From contig SVRK01000001.1 in the NCBI GenBank assembly GCA_015064855.1, forward strand, positions 78,196-142,195: a DNA stretch of 64,000 nucleotides, read 5' to 3'. This document shows, piece after piece, positions 17,326 through 25,461 of this stretch. The notes beneath the pieces are model-generated. The model was not told the DNA's origin. It saw nothing but the letters and a program-made list of their open reading frames with translations, and searched no databases. Each line of letters opens with the position of its first letter. Positions within the stretch are counted from its first letter, which is position 1. The stretch comes from Oscillospiraceae bacterium (lineage in GTDB: Bacteria > Bacillota > Clostridia > Oscillospirales > CAG-272). Position numbers and translations under genes: made by a program.

Positions 17326-17853
17326 AATGCTTTGAAGAGGGTGATGAGATATTTTGACCAACTTGCGCATGAAATTAGGCTATTAAATTTAAAAAAATGT
17401 TGCATTTTCTCTTGTATTTTTTTAGCATTGGGCATATTTTCGTGGATAGTAGGTGGAAGAGTAGATAAAGTAACGGTATTTTACATTTATCCAAGATGTG
17501 CAATCCCAATATTATATGCATTTTTACTGTGGGGCGTATCGTTTTGCTTTTGTGGGTTTGTTTTAGGCGGCGTGGTGTTTGGTTGTGAAAAATATAAACG
17601 CCAGAAAACCTATAAAATAGGGTTTTTTATTTGTATAATGCAAATGTTTACATTGTGCGTTTATCCGCTGTTTTTTGGTGCGCTAGCTCCTCTTGTGGCG
17701 TTTGCAATTCTACTTATATCAATGATGTTTTGTTTTTTGGCGATTATGGCTTCATTCAAAATTTATTGTCTTTGGACAATTTGCTTGTCAATTCAATTTT
17801 TATGGTTGCTATATAACGCTTATGTATCATTAGCATTTGCATTTGTAAATTAA
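17323..17853 (+). CDS. Divergent TspO/MBR-like membrane protein
   Basis: 176 residues, five hydrophobic segments. The C-terminal half has the spacing of the TspO/tryptophan-rich sensory protein family: PLFFGALAPLVAF, then a helix ending SFKIYCLW, then FLWLLYNAYVSLAFAFVN, resembling the family's W..FA..LN..I..LN ending. The PILYAFLLWG segment fits the family's P...W.ILY helix. Many conserved Trp are missing, so tetrapyrrole binding is doubtful. Start is TTG at 17323 with GAGGTGAT upstream. It lies between a class A PBP and a D,D-carboxypeptidase. Confidence 0.6.
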   Translation: MNALKRVMRYFDQLAHEIRLLNLKKCCIFSCIFLALGIFSWIVGGRVDKVTVFYIYPRCAIPILYAFLLWGVSFCFCGFVLGGVVFGCEKYKRQKTYKIGFFICIMQMFTLCVYPLFFGALAPLVAFAILLISMMFCFLAIMASFKIYCLWTICLSIQFLWLLYNAYVSLAFAFVN

Positions 17854-17866
17854 TTAAGGAGATAAT

Positions 17867-19009
17867 ATGAAAAAAAGAATTTTTATATGCTTTATGAGTT
17901 TTTTAATAATTTTTACTTCTTTTGTAGGAACTATTTATGGTATTGAGGTAAAAGAAAGCACTTTTGATTTAAATGCGAAAAGTGCAATATTGATAGACGC
18001 AAACACAGGAACAATCTTATATAAACAAAATGAAAATGAGCGTTTAGCTCCGGCATCGGTTACAAAGGTTATGACATTATTACTGGTATTTGAGGCAATA
18101 GATGAAGGTAAGCTTAATTATGAAGATTTAATCACCACAAGCGAAAATGCATCGTCCATGGGCGGCTCACAGGTATTTTTAGAGCCGGGGGAGGAAATGA
18201 CAGTAAATGATTTACTAAAATGTGTAATTGTTGCATCAGCCAACGATGCAGCCTTAACTTTAGCCGAGCACGTTGGCGGAAGCGAAGAGTCTTTTGTTGA
18301 TATGATGAATAAAAGGGCTAAAGAGCTTGGGATGGATAATACTAATTTTGAAAACGTTACGGGACTTGATGATGACGTGAAAAATCATTTGACTACCGCT
18401 AAAGATATCGCTATTATGTCAAGGGAGCTTTTAAAGCACGAAAAGGTTTGCGAATATTCAACTGTTTGGATGGATACTATAAGAGATGGTGAATTCGGTC
18501 TTACTAATACGAATAGATTGGTAAGGTTTTATAAAGGCGTTACAGGCTTGAAAACAGGTTATACAAGCGGAGCAGGGTATTGTATAAGTGCAAGTGCGAA
18601 AAGAGATGATTTGCATTTAATTGCTGTTATTATGGGTGCTGAATCATCTAAAATTAGAAATGATGCTGCAGCAAAATTGTTAGATTACGGCTTTGCAAAT
18701 TATTCTATATATCAAAGCAATTCAGAATCTATGGAAATGGAGCTTTATGGAGGAACTAAAGAAAAAATCGAAGTAAAATTTAACTCGTTCGAATCACTGG
18801 TAGGTAAAGGTCAAGGCAACAAAATTGAAAAGGAAATACAAATTGGAGATTACATATTAGCGCCTATAAAGAAAAATGAAGTAATTGGCAAAATTACTTA
18901 CAAACTAGATGGTAATATCATTGGTGAGAGCGATATTATTTCTTTAGAAACAGTTGATAAAATAACATTTTGGGAATATTTTATTAAAGTATTGAAAAAT
19001 TTGTTTTAA
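17867..19009 (+). CDS. D-alanyl-D-alanine carboxypeptidase (DacF/PBP5 type)
   Basis: Low-molecular-weight PBP that trims pentapeptide stems. 380 residues: signal peptide (about 1-25), catalytic SxxK at S64-K67 (ASVTK), SAN at 124-126, KTG at 229-231 in GLKTGYTSGAG, and a beta-rich PBP5 C-terminal domain followed by a short amphipathic/hydrophobic anchor (TFWEYFIKVLKNLF). AAGGAG precedes the ATG. In sporulating species relatives act on spore cortex (DacB, DacF) or in vegetative cells (DacA); sequence alone does not decide. Confidence 0.92.
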   Translation: MKKRIFICFMSFLIIFTSFVGTIYGIEVKESTFDLNAKSAILIDANTGTILYKQNENERLAPASVTKVMTLLLVFEAIDEGKLNYEDLITTSENASSMGGSQVFLEPGEEMTVNDLLKCVIVASANDAALTLAEHVGGSEESFVDMMNKRAKELGMDNTNFENVTGLDDDVKNHLTTAKDIAIMSRELLKHEKVCEYSTVWMDTIRDGEFGLTNTNRLVRFYKGVTGLKTGYTSGAGYCISASAKRDDLHLIAVIMGAESSKIRNDAAAKLLDYGFANYSIYQSNSESMEMELYGGTKEKIEVKFNSFESLVGKGQGNKIEKEIQIGDYILAPIKKNEVIGKITYKLDGNIIGESDIISLETVDKITFWEYFIKVLKNLF

Positions 19010-19034
19010 TTTGCAAAAAATAAGCTAAATATAG

Positions 19035-19063
19035 TTGAATTTTTTCGAAAGTTGTTGTATGAT
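19035..19063 (+). promoter_or_regulatory. Sigma-A promoter for pgi
   Basis: TTGAAT (19035-19040), a 17-nt spacer and TATGAT (19058-19063), about 35 nt before the pgi start. Confidence 0.65.
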
Positions 19064-19098
19064 AATAATATTAATGTAATATTATGAGGTAATAACAT

Positions 19099-20436
19099 AT
19101 GGCACTTTCATTAAATAGCAAATTTGTTGAAAAATTTGTTTCTGACAAGGATATTTTAAGCATTGCTCCCGAAATTTACGAAGCACAAAAAACACTTGTA
19201 ACCAAGAGCGGAGAGGGTAATGATTTTTTAGGTTGGATAGACCTACCGATTGATTATGATAAAGAAGAGTTTGCTAGAATTAAATTAGCGGCTGAAAGAA
19301 TTAAAAAGCTTTGCGATGTATTTATTGTAATTGGTATTGGTGGCTCATATTTAGGAGCAAGAGCGGCAATCGAATTTGTAAAATCACCGGTTTATAATAG
19401 CTTAAAGAAGGATACGCCTGACATATATTTTGCTGGTAACTCTATCAGTGCATCAGCGCTTTCTGATTTACTTAGAATTTGTGAAGGCAAGGACGTTTGT
19501 ATTAACGTTGTTTCAAAGTCCGGTACTACAACTGAGCCAGCGGTTGCTTTCAGAGTTTTCCGTAACCTTTTAGAAGAAAAATATGGCAAAGAAGGCGCAA
19601 AGGAAAGAATCTTTGCAACTACTGACAAAGCAAAGGGTACTCTTAAAAAGTTTTCTGATGACAATGGCTATGAAACATTCGTTGTTCCGGATGATGTTGG
19701 TGGTAGATTTTCTGTACTAACTGCAGTTGGTCTTTTGCCTATTGCTGTTGCTGGTATTGATATTGACAAGATGATGAAAGGCGCACAAGACGCACGTTTG
19801 AAATATTCAATTGCAGATATTGAGAATAACGATTGCTTAAAGTATGTTGCTATTCGCAACTATTTATATAGAAATGGTAAAAATGTTGAAATTTTAGCTT
19901 CATATGAGCCTGCAGCACAAATGTTTTGCGAGTGGTGGAAGCAATTATTTGGTGAAAGCGAAGGAAAAGATGGAAAGGGCATTTATCCAAGCTCTGTAAT
20001 TTTTTCAACTGATCTTCACTCACTTGGTCAATATATTCAAGATGGTACAAGATTAATGTTTGAAACTGTTTTGAACATCCAAAAGGCAAACGACGAATTG
20101 ATAATTCCGTTCGATCCTGATAACGTTGATAAACTTAATTTCTTATCTGGTAAGGATCTTGAATTTGTAAATAATAAAGCTATGCTTGGAACTCTTATTG
20201 CTCATACAGATGGCAATGTTCCTAATATTGTACTTGACGTTGACGACAGAAGTGAATATTCATTTGGTTATTTAGTTTACTTCTTCGAATACGCTTGCGC
20301 TGTATCCGGTTATGTATTGGGCGTTAACCCATTCAATCAGCCAGGTGTAGAAAGCTATAAGAAAAATATGTTCGCTTTACTTGGTAAGGAAGGATATGAA
20401 GATCTTAAAGCTGAACTTGACAAGAGAATTAATTAA
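19099..20436 (+). CDS. pgi: Glucose-6-phosphate isomerase
   Basis: Interconverts glucose 6-phosphate and fructose 6-phosphate. 445 residues, the short Firmicutes form. Signature segments include [62 protein letters not shown] and the C-terminal [20 protein letters not shown] with its catalytic Lys. Monocistronic, with its own promoter and terminator. Confidence 0.97.
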   Translation: MALSLNSKFVEKFVSDKDILSIAPEIYEAQKTLVTKSGEGNDFLGWIDLPIDYDKEEFARIKLAAERIKKLCDVFIVIGIGGSYLGARAAIEFVKSPVYNSLKKDTPDIYFAGNSISASALSDLLRICEGKDVCINVVSKSGTTTEPAVAFRVFRNLLEEKYGKEGAKERIFATTDKAKGTLKKFSDDNGYETFVVPDDVGGRFSVLTAVGLLPIAVAGIDIDKMMKGAQDARLKYSIADIENNDCLKYVAIRNYLYRNGKNVEILASYEPAAQMFCEWWKQLFGESEGKDGKGIYPSSVIFSTDLHSLGQYIQDGTRLMFETVLNIQKANDELIIPFDPDNVDKLNFLSGKDLEFVNNKAMLGTLIAHTDGNVPNIVLDVDDRSEYSFGYLVYFFEYACAVSGYVLGVNPFNQPGVESYKKNMFALLGKEGYEDLKAELDKRIN

Positions 20437-20440
20437 TAAA

Positions 20441-20465
20441 AGGGCGCTTTAAGCGCTCTTTTTAT
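20441..20465 (+). terminator. Rho-independent terminator after pgi
   Basis: AGGGCGCTT/AAGCGCTCT stem (one G-U pair) followed by TTTTTATTTT. Confidence 0.85.
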
Positions 20466-20537
20466 TTTGTTTGGCTAAAATAAGCAAAAAAGTTTTGTTT
20501 TTTTTGAAAAATTTATCTATTTTCTACAAAAAACCTA

Positions 20538-20566
20538 TTGATTTTTTACCAAATATAGTGTATAAT
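20538..20566 (+). promoter_or_regulatory. Sigma-A promoter for the small P-loop gene
   Basis: TTGATT (20538-20543), a 17-nt spacer and TATAAT (20561-20566), leaving a 5' leader of roughly 30 nt. Confidence 0.75.
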
Positions 20567-20606
20567 TAAAGTACAAAGAAAGATAGATATTGTGGAGGAC
20601 AATAGC

Positions 20607-21014
20607 ATGACCAAAGTAATTATAGGTGTTAAAGGCACAGGTAAAACAAAAACACTGATTGAAATGATTAATTCCGCACTTGAGAGTTCCAAAGGCTCTG
20701 TTGTTTGCATCGAAAAGGGAGATAATTTAAAGCTTACTTTAAGTTATAATTGCAGACTTATTAATTCTGATGAATATATGATAAACGATGCACAAGCTCT
20801 TTATGGATTTATTGCGGGACTAATGGCAAGTAACCACGATATCACAGATCTCTTTATAGACGCTACGTTTAGAATTTGCGATAGAGATTTGGACGCTTTC
20901 GATAAATTTATTGTTGAGGCTGACGCTCTTGCAGCAAAGAATGATGTCAACCTAGTAATGACACTTTCAATGCCAGAAGAGAATGCAACAGAGAATATTA
21001 AAAAATATCTCTAA
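20607..21014 (+). CDS. Small P-loop protein of unknown function
   Basis: 135 residues. It opens with a Walker A loop (IIGVKGTGKTKTL, G7 to T14) and ends its core with a beta strand DLFIDATFRI that could be Walker B, followed by DLDAFDKFIVEADALA and LVMTLSMPEE. It therefore looks like a minimal single-domain NTPase with a Walker A, a Walker B-like strand and a sensor-like strand but no partner domain. The ATG at 20607 has GGAGGA upstream. Its own promoter reads on into an untranslated region ending at the terminator at 21438-21469. I do not recognise a named family. Confidence 0.75.
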   Translation: MTKVIIGVKGTGKTKTLIEMINSALESSKGSVVCIEKGDNLKLTLSYNCRLINSDEYMINDAQALYGFIAGLMASNHDITDLFIDATFRICDRDLDAFDKFIVEADALAAKNDVNLVMTLSMPEENATENIKKYL

Positions 21015-21437
21015 TCCAAATTGCATAATAGCCTAAAGCAATAAGCATTCTACCTAAAAAGAAAGTAGAGGATAAGCCAATGCAAAATGAAGAAATTTCT
21101 GAATCGCAGAAGGTGAATTCTTAAATAAAAGTAAGGCAATGTTTATATAACAAAAATTAATTTAGGCACGTTATGGATATTTAATGAATTCTTAAATTAT
21201 AGCTTCTGCCAATTAAGCACTAAAGAGGTGTTTATCTTGCTTGAATTTTATATTAAAGAAATTTAAATGTGAGCGAGGACAAACCAATGTACTAATTATG
21301 TTAAACTTAAGCACAAAATTTAATTATGAGGTACAAACCAATGGCTAATGTTTTTCTTGAAATTACGCGTTCAACTAAAGCATAAGTGAATTTCTGTGCA
21401 GTTTACATAGATTAATTTAAATAGAAATATTTAAATA
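21015..21437 (+). other. Repeat-rich untranslated region, possible ncRNA or mini-ORF cluster
   Basis: About 420 nt without a long ORF, between the P-loop gene and a terminator. It contains CCAATG modules, each 8-9 nt after GAGG: ATGs at 21080, 21287 and 21341. A 13-nt direct repeat TGAATTCTTAAAT occurs at 21114-21126 and 21185-21197. TCTAC/GTAGA can form a small hairpin just before the first module (around 21049-21069). The SD-preceded ATGs open frames of 14, 2 and 14 codons (21080-21124, 21287-21295, 21341-21385), and a TTG after GAGGTG opens one of 9 (21237-21266). I match it to no RNA family. Confidence 0.4.
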
Positions 21438-21469
21438 GGGAACTTGTTAAAAGCAAGTTCCCATTTTTT
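21438..21469 (+). terminator. Rho-independent terminator of the P-loop/untranslated region
   Basis: GGGAACTTG (21438-21446) pairs with CAAGTTCCC (21454-21462), followed by ATTTTTT. It shows that transcription is expected to run through the preceding 420 nt. Confidence 0.85.
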
Positions 21470-21477
21470 ATCAAAAT

Positions 21478-21506
21478 TTGACATTTTTAATTATCTTGCA
21501 TAAGAT
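21478..21506 (+). promoter_or_regulatory. Sigma-A promoter for the Cys-rich protein gene
   Basis: A consensus TTGACA (21478-21483), a 17-nt spacer and TAAGAT (21501-21506), about 56 nt before the ATG. Confidence 0.75.
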
Positions 21507-21561
21507 ATTACAGAAGACGACACTGATCGTTTCTTCAATTTTTATAGGAGGTTAATCATCT

Positions 21562-22407
21562 ATGTCGGATAATAAAAATTGTTTTAATCCTTCACAAAAG
21601 GAAAATATATGCATTGACACATACAGAGTACTAGATTCTTGCAGAGATAAGGATTGCTTTGAAAATGTTAAGGTGTATTTGACTGACTTTGGTGAAGAAA
21701 TTATTGAACGTACATCCGTTATAAGGGCAAAATATGCAAAAATAATTTGTGCATACATTGATATCAACGATGTACCGTTTAATAGAGGATTTTATCAGTT
21801 AAATATTAAAATGTATGTTAAAATTATATTTGAAGCATGCGTTTGTCCTGGTAATATTCAAGAATTTGAAGGTTTAGCAATTGTAGAAAAGAAGGTTATT
21901 CTTTTCGGTAGCGAAGGAAATGTAAACGTATTTAAGAGCGAGTATAACGATACCGGATTTTGTAAGAGCGTTTGTGATACAAGCAATTCAACAACCCAAC
22001 CAATAGCAGTTCTTGAAACAGTTGACCCGGTTATTTTAAGTGTAAAGGTAGCTGATACAAGAGAATGTAAATGCATGTGTGTTTGTTGTATAGATGACAT
22101 TCCAAGCCATGTTTTAAAGAGATTTAACGGTAATATATGTGAAAAGGAAGAAAAAGCTTTACTTGTATCACTTGGCTTTTTCTCTATTGTTAAAATCGAA
22201 AGACCTGCTCAAATAGTTGTTTCTGCAACAGAATATAATATTCCTGACAAGGAGTGTGTAACATCATCTGAAGATGATCCTTGTACACTTTTCAGAGCTA
22301 TGTCATTCCCAGTAAATGAGTTTTCGCCACATATAATTAACTCATGCGGATGTTCTGTACCTGCGCCTAAACCACCAAAAGACCATCGTTGCGGTTGCGG
22401 CAACTAG
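21562..22407 (+). CDS. Conserved Cys-rich protein, possibly spore-surface related
   Basis: 281 residues with about 20 Cys, including CKCMCVCC and a C-terminal CGCSVPAPKPPKDHRCGCGN. A central conserved block reads VKVYLTDFGEEIIERT, YIDINDVPFNRGFYQLNIK, EACVCPG and KKVILFGSEGNV. No signal peptide or membrane segment is visible. I recall this as a conserved hypothetical of spore-forming Clostridia, but I cannot name a characterised member; a spore-coat or other disulfide- or metal-rich structural role is a guess from composition. AGGAGG precedes the ATG. Monocistronic with consensus promoter and terminator. Confidence 0.75.
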   Translation: MSDNKNCFNPSQKENICIDTYRVLDSCRDKDCFENVKVYLTDFGEEIIERTSVIRAKYAKIICAYIDINDVPFNRGFYQLNIKMYVKIIFEACVCPGNIQEFEGLAIVEKKVILFGSEGNVNVFKSEYNDTGFCKSVCDTSNSTTQPIAVLETVDPVILSVKVADTRECKCMCVCCIDDIPSHVLKRFNGNICEKEEKALLVSLGFFSIVKIERPAQIVVSATEYNIPDKECVTSSEDDPCTLFRAMSFPVNEFSPHIINSCGCSVPAPKPPKDHRCGCGN

Positions 22408-22416
22408 TATAAAGGA

Positions 22417-22450
22417 AAACGACCTCAACTTTAAGTTTGAGGTCGTTTTT
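22417..22450 (+). terminator. Rho-independent terminator after the Cys-rich gene
   Basis: A stem of about 15 bp with one bulge (AAACGACCTCAA.CTT / AAGTTTGAGGTCGTTT) followed by a T run. The A run on the left lets it also serve the converging ABC operon. Confidence 0.85.
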
Positions 22451-22467
22451 AGAGGAGTGAACTATTT

Positions 22468-23043
22468 CTAGTTCGTTAAAGGAGAGCTTATATTAATAAT
22501 ATTTTCGGCATATTTATTTGCTTCCTCGATGTTGTGAGAAACAATAACAATGGTTTTATCTTTCAAAATTTCAAAAACCTTTGGTATAATTCTATCCTTT
22601 GTTTCCTCGTCGAGTGCAGAGAAGGGTTCGTCCATTAAATATAAATCAGCATCATAATTTAAAGCCCTTGCAAGATTAACACGCATCTTCATTCCCCCCG
22701 ATAACTCATCGGGCTTTTTGTTTAATGCATCTTTAAGCTCAAGCAATGAAAGTAATTCAATTGAAAGCTTCTCTGAATTTTCGCGTACAATTTTAACGTT
22801 TTCAAGTGCCGAAAGAGAAGGTAATAAGCGCGGCTCTTGGAAGACATAACTTATTTTGTTTTGTGTCGGCTCAATGCTTCCTGAAAAGTCTCTATCAAGT
22901 CCCGAAATTATTCGTAAAAGAGTCGTTTTTCCTGAACCACTAGCACCAAGTAGATAGTTTATCTTTGAGTCTGCTATTTCACATGAAAAATTATCGAAGA
23001 GTAAATTATCATTAAACCTTTTATTAAGACCTATAATTTTCAT
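22468..23043 (-). CDS. ABC transporter ATP-binding protein (SsuB/TauB-like)
   Basis: ATPase of a nitrate/sulfonate/taurine-type importer. 191 residues, short for the group (usually 220-260) because the C-terminus ends soon after the switch His. Walker A GASGSGKTTLL (about 33-43), Q-loop VFQEPRLLPSLSA, signature LSGGMKMRVNLARAL, Walker B DLYLMDEPFSALDE and the switch VSHNIEEA are all present. It starts 1 nt after the permease. Substrate not readable from sequence. Confidence 0.9.
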   Translation of the reverse strand: MKIIGLNKRFNDNLLFDNFSCEIADSKINYLLGASGSGKTTLLRIISGLDRDFSGSIEPTQNKISYVFQEPRLLPSLSALENVKIVRENSEKLSIELLSLLELKDALNKKPDELSGGMKMRVNLARALNYDADLYLMDEPFSALDEETKDRIIPKVFEILKDKTIVIVSHNIEEANKYAENIINISSPLTN

Positions 23044-23044
23044 A

Positions 23045-23800
23045 TCACCCCTCCGTTTTGATATGTTTTTTGCTTAGCACAACTTTTAGAATTTTACTTG
23101 TGATTAGTTCAAAAAGCATACTCAAGATAACAACGGTAACTATCCAAGCAAACAAATCAATATATTCAATATATTGTTTAGCGTTGAAGATTTCATAGCC
23201 AATTGATATCGTCGGTGTACATAAAATCTCTGCTGCGATGCCTGCTTTCCAAGCTAGACCAATAGAAGTTAATAAAGATGAGATAAAAAACGGAGTGACG
23301 CTCGGTAAATAAAGAGAGGAAGCACGCTTTAGTAGCGGTATTTTATATAGCTTGCACATTTCTAAAAGGTCTTTGTCAGTTGATTTTATTCCCTGATAAA
23401 CGTTTGCAAAAACTATAGGAAAAACCATTAAAAAACAGATAAATATAACTGTTTTTTCACTACCTATAAACAGGTTTACCAAAAAAACAAATGCGACAAC
23501 AGGCGTCGATTTTATTATTGAAACTAATGGAATGAAGAAATCGTATATAATTTTAGAGAGCGAGCAAATGAATGCCATAAAGCATCCGCCACAAACGGCA
23601 ATAAAAATACCAATAATTATACGAACAAAAGAAAGCAGGGCAATTTTATAAAAACCCCATTTTGTCAGCAATTCACCAAGTCTTATTATTACTGATAAAG
23701 GAGATGGGAAAATTAAAGGTAAATCAATTATAAGAGCGAGTATATACCAAACAAGTATCCAAAAAAATCCTATTAATGTAAATTTTAGTAAATTTTTCAT
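23045..23800 (-). CDS. ABC transporter permease (SsuC/TauC-like)
   Basis: Inner-membrane permease of the same importer. 251 residues, about six membrane helices. The coupling segment before helix five is in the DLLEMCKLYKIPLLKRASSLYLPSVTPF region (EAA-loop) and GLAWKAGIAAEIL follows, both typical of BPD_transp_1 permeases of this group. Its ATG overlaps the stop of the binding-protein gene by one base (TAATG). Confidence 0.9.
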   Translation of the reverse strand: MKNLLKFTLIGFFWILVWYILALIIDLPLIFPSPLSVIIRLGELLTKWGFYKIALLSFVRIIIGIFIAVCGGCFMAFICSLSKIIYDFFIPLVSIIKSTPVVAFVFLVNLFIGSEKTVIFICFLMVFPIVFANVYQGIKSTDKDLLEMCKLYKIPLLKRASSLYLPSVTPFFISSLLTSIGLAWKAGIAAEILCTPTISIGYEIFNAKQYIEYIDLFAWIVTVVILSMLFELITSKILKVVLSKKHIKTEG

Positions 23801-24792
23801 TAATTACCCGAAGATAGTACAATTGAAACCTTTGGTTCTGGCAAAACAGCAATGTCAACAAGACCGACTTTTGCAGCTTCCGTCAAAGCGTCAGGTGAGC
23901 TATAGGTCGTTGAATCAATTGTTGCATTAATATTATTTGCATTGAGAATATATTTAAGGATAAATGTTGGATTTTGTGCAGGGCAGTAAATTGTTTTACC
24001 TTCTAAATCTGCCAACGAGTTAATTTTGTTGGTTTTGTCAAGAACATAAAGAACACCGAGAGTGTTTATTGCGGCAACTTGAATTTTACCGTTAGTTTTA
24101 TTATATACATTTGATGCAGCGTTTGTAGGTAATGCTGCAATGTCGATAGAGCCGTTTGAAAGACCAGCAATTATTTTTGTTGGGTCGGATTCAACCGTAA
24201 AGGCAAATTTATCATTATTTTTATTATCTGAAATTAATTTTGCCATTCCAAACCCGGTTGTACCATTTAAAGTTGCAACGTTAATTTTATCTGCAACACC
24301 AGTAGCGGTAGTTTTTTGATAATAGAAATCATCGGAAGGTAGCTTGTTACCTATGCTTGCAGGTGCAATAGAGTACATAGCTTCTAAAAATGCAGACATA
24401 GACTCCTTCATTTCGTTTCCATCCATATAAGCTATGTTGCAATTTGGAATCGCCATTATCGCAATCGCTTTGTTTGGCAATACTTTTGTTTCGGCGATCA
24501 TAGCACCGGCTTCATTGGGGTTAGAATTAGTAAATTCAATTGATGATTTATATTCGTTAAGGAAAGCAGAAACAGTTTCAGGATATTTTTCTGCAAATTC
24601 CTTTCTTACTACCAAGCATCCTTGAACAAGTTCTGTGTCGCTGGAATTTTTATTCCATTCCTCAGTTAAATCAAGAGCAACCTTGTAGCTTTCGTTTTCT
24701 GTATTTGTATCATTTCCATTTCCGCAAGAGAACAGAGAAAATGTTGATAAAATAATAATGCATAGTAAAATAATCGAAAGTGCTTTTTTCAT
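23800..24792 (-). CDS. ABC substrate-binding lipoprotein, circularly permuted
   Basis: 330 residues. A lipoprotein signal ends with LSTFSLFSC, Cys23 being the lipidation site. In the family as I know it the mature protein starts with a block like DKINVATLNGTTGFGMAKL and ends with a block like LPSDDFYY. Here residues 36-160 hold what is normally the C-terminal part (YKVALDLTEEWNK ... GCLVVRKEFAEKYPETV ... IPNCNI ... LPSDDFYYQK). Residues 161-330 hold the normal N-terminal part (ADKINVATLNGTTG ... DIAALPTNAASNVYNKTNGK ... NTLGVLYVLD ... VLPEP). Rejoining 330 to 36 restores the usual order. Two bases from the regulator and overlapping the permease, so expressed as part of the operon. Confidence 0.85.
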   Translation of the reverse strand: MKKALSIILLCIIILSTFSLFSCGNGNDTNTENESYKVALDLTEEWNKNSSDTELVQGCLVVRKEFAEKYPETVSAFLNEYKSSIEFTNSNPNEAGAMIAETKVLPNKAIAIMAIPNCNIAYMDGNEMKESMSAFLEAMYSIAPASIGNKLPSDDFYYQKTTATGVADKINVATLNGTTGFGMAKLISDNKNNDKFAFTVESDPTKIIAGLSNGSIDIAALPTNAASNVYNKTNGKIQVAAINTLGVLYVLDKTNKINSLADLEGKTIYCPAQNPTFILKYILNANNINATIDSTTYSSPDALTEAAKVGLVDIAVLPEPKVSIVLSSGN

Positions 24793-24794
24793 TT

Positions 24795-25427
24795 TTATAC
24801 CTCGTTTAAAATAATTAGTTTATCAATTTTTTTAATTGTGCCATTGTTTTCAAGCTTTTCAAATGCCCTATAAAGACTAGCTCTACCTATGCCAATCATT
24901 TTTGATAGAGTTGAAAGACTGACGTTTAATTCAACCGTATTGTTATTTCTTGGTAATTGTAAAAGGTAAGAGTAGAGTTTATTTTCTGCATTTTTAGCTG
25001 TGTATGAATTAATTTTTGAATTTAAAAAGGAAATTCTTTTTGCAAGGAACACAATATAATTCTTTGCAATACTAGAATTATAAGAAATGCACTTATCAAC
25101 AAAATCTCTGTCTAACGTTATAACAGTGCAACTAGATACTGCGCTTACGTATGTTAAATATGTTTGCTTATCATATAAGCTTGCCACACCAAATACATCC
25201 TTTGTTGTAAGCTTTCTTATTATAACTCCGTCATCACCTGAACGTACAATTGCATTTCCTTTAATAATTATACCGATTTTCTCATGAGTTTTAGAGCTTT
25301 GCATTATTTCTCCAGGTGGATATTCTTGAATATTGATGCCTTCAAATAGAAGTAAATCATCTATAATTTTGTCATCAATTCCATTAAATAGGAAAAAATT
25401 TTCCTTTAAGAAATTTTTATATTTCAT
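24795..25427 (-). CDS. Crp/Fnr-family transcriptional regulator
   Basis: About 210 residues: a cyclic-nucleotide-binding-like beta barrel (about 25-130, with YPPGEIMQSS and GIIIKGNAIVRSGDDGV) and a Crp-type winged helix (about 150-205, with LSTLSKMIGIGRASLYRAFEKL). I see no Fnr-type N-terminal Cys cluster. The ATG at 25427 is chosen because the promoter at 25469-25497 puts the transcript start near 25462, downstream of the in-frame ATG at 25466. First gene of the importer operon, so probably a local regulator; the ligand is unknown. Confidence 0.88.
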   Translation of the reverse strand: MKYKNFLKENFFLFNGIDDKIIDDLLLFEGINIQEYPPGEIMQSSKTHEKIGIIIKGNAIVRSGDDGVIIRKLTTKDVFGVASLYDKQTYLTYVSAVSSCTVITLDRDFVDKCISYNSSIAKNYIVFLAKRISFLNSKINSYTAKNAENKLYSYLLQLPRNNNTVELNVSLSTLSKMIGIGRASLYRAFEKLENNGTIKKIDKLIILNEV

Positions 25428-25461
25428 TTTGCCTCTAACCGTGTAAAAGTGTATCATTTGG

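Noticed and set aside
21066..21350. Three GAGG...CCAATG copies as a CRISPR array
   Set aside because: Spacing is uneven (about 207 and 54 nt), copies are short and imperfect, and no cas gene is present.
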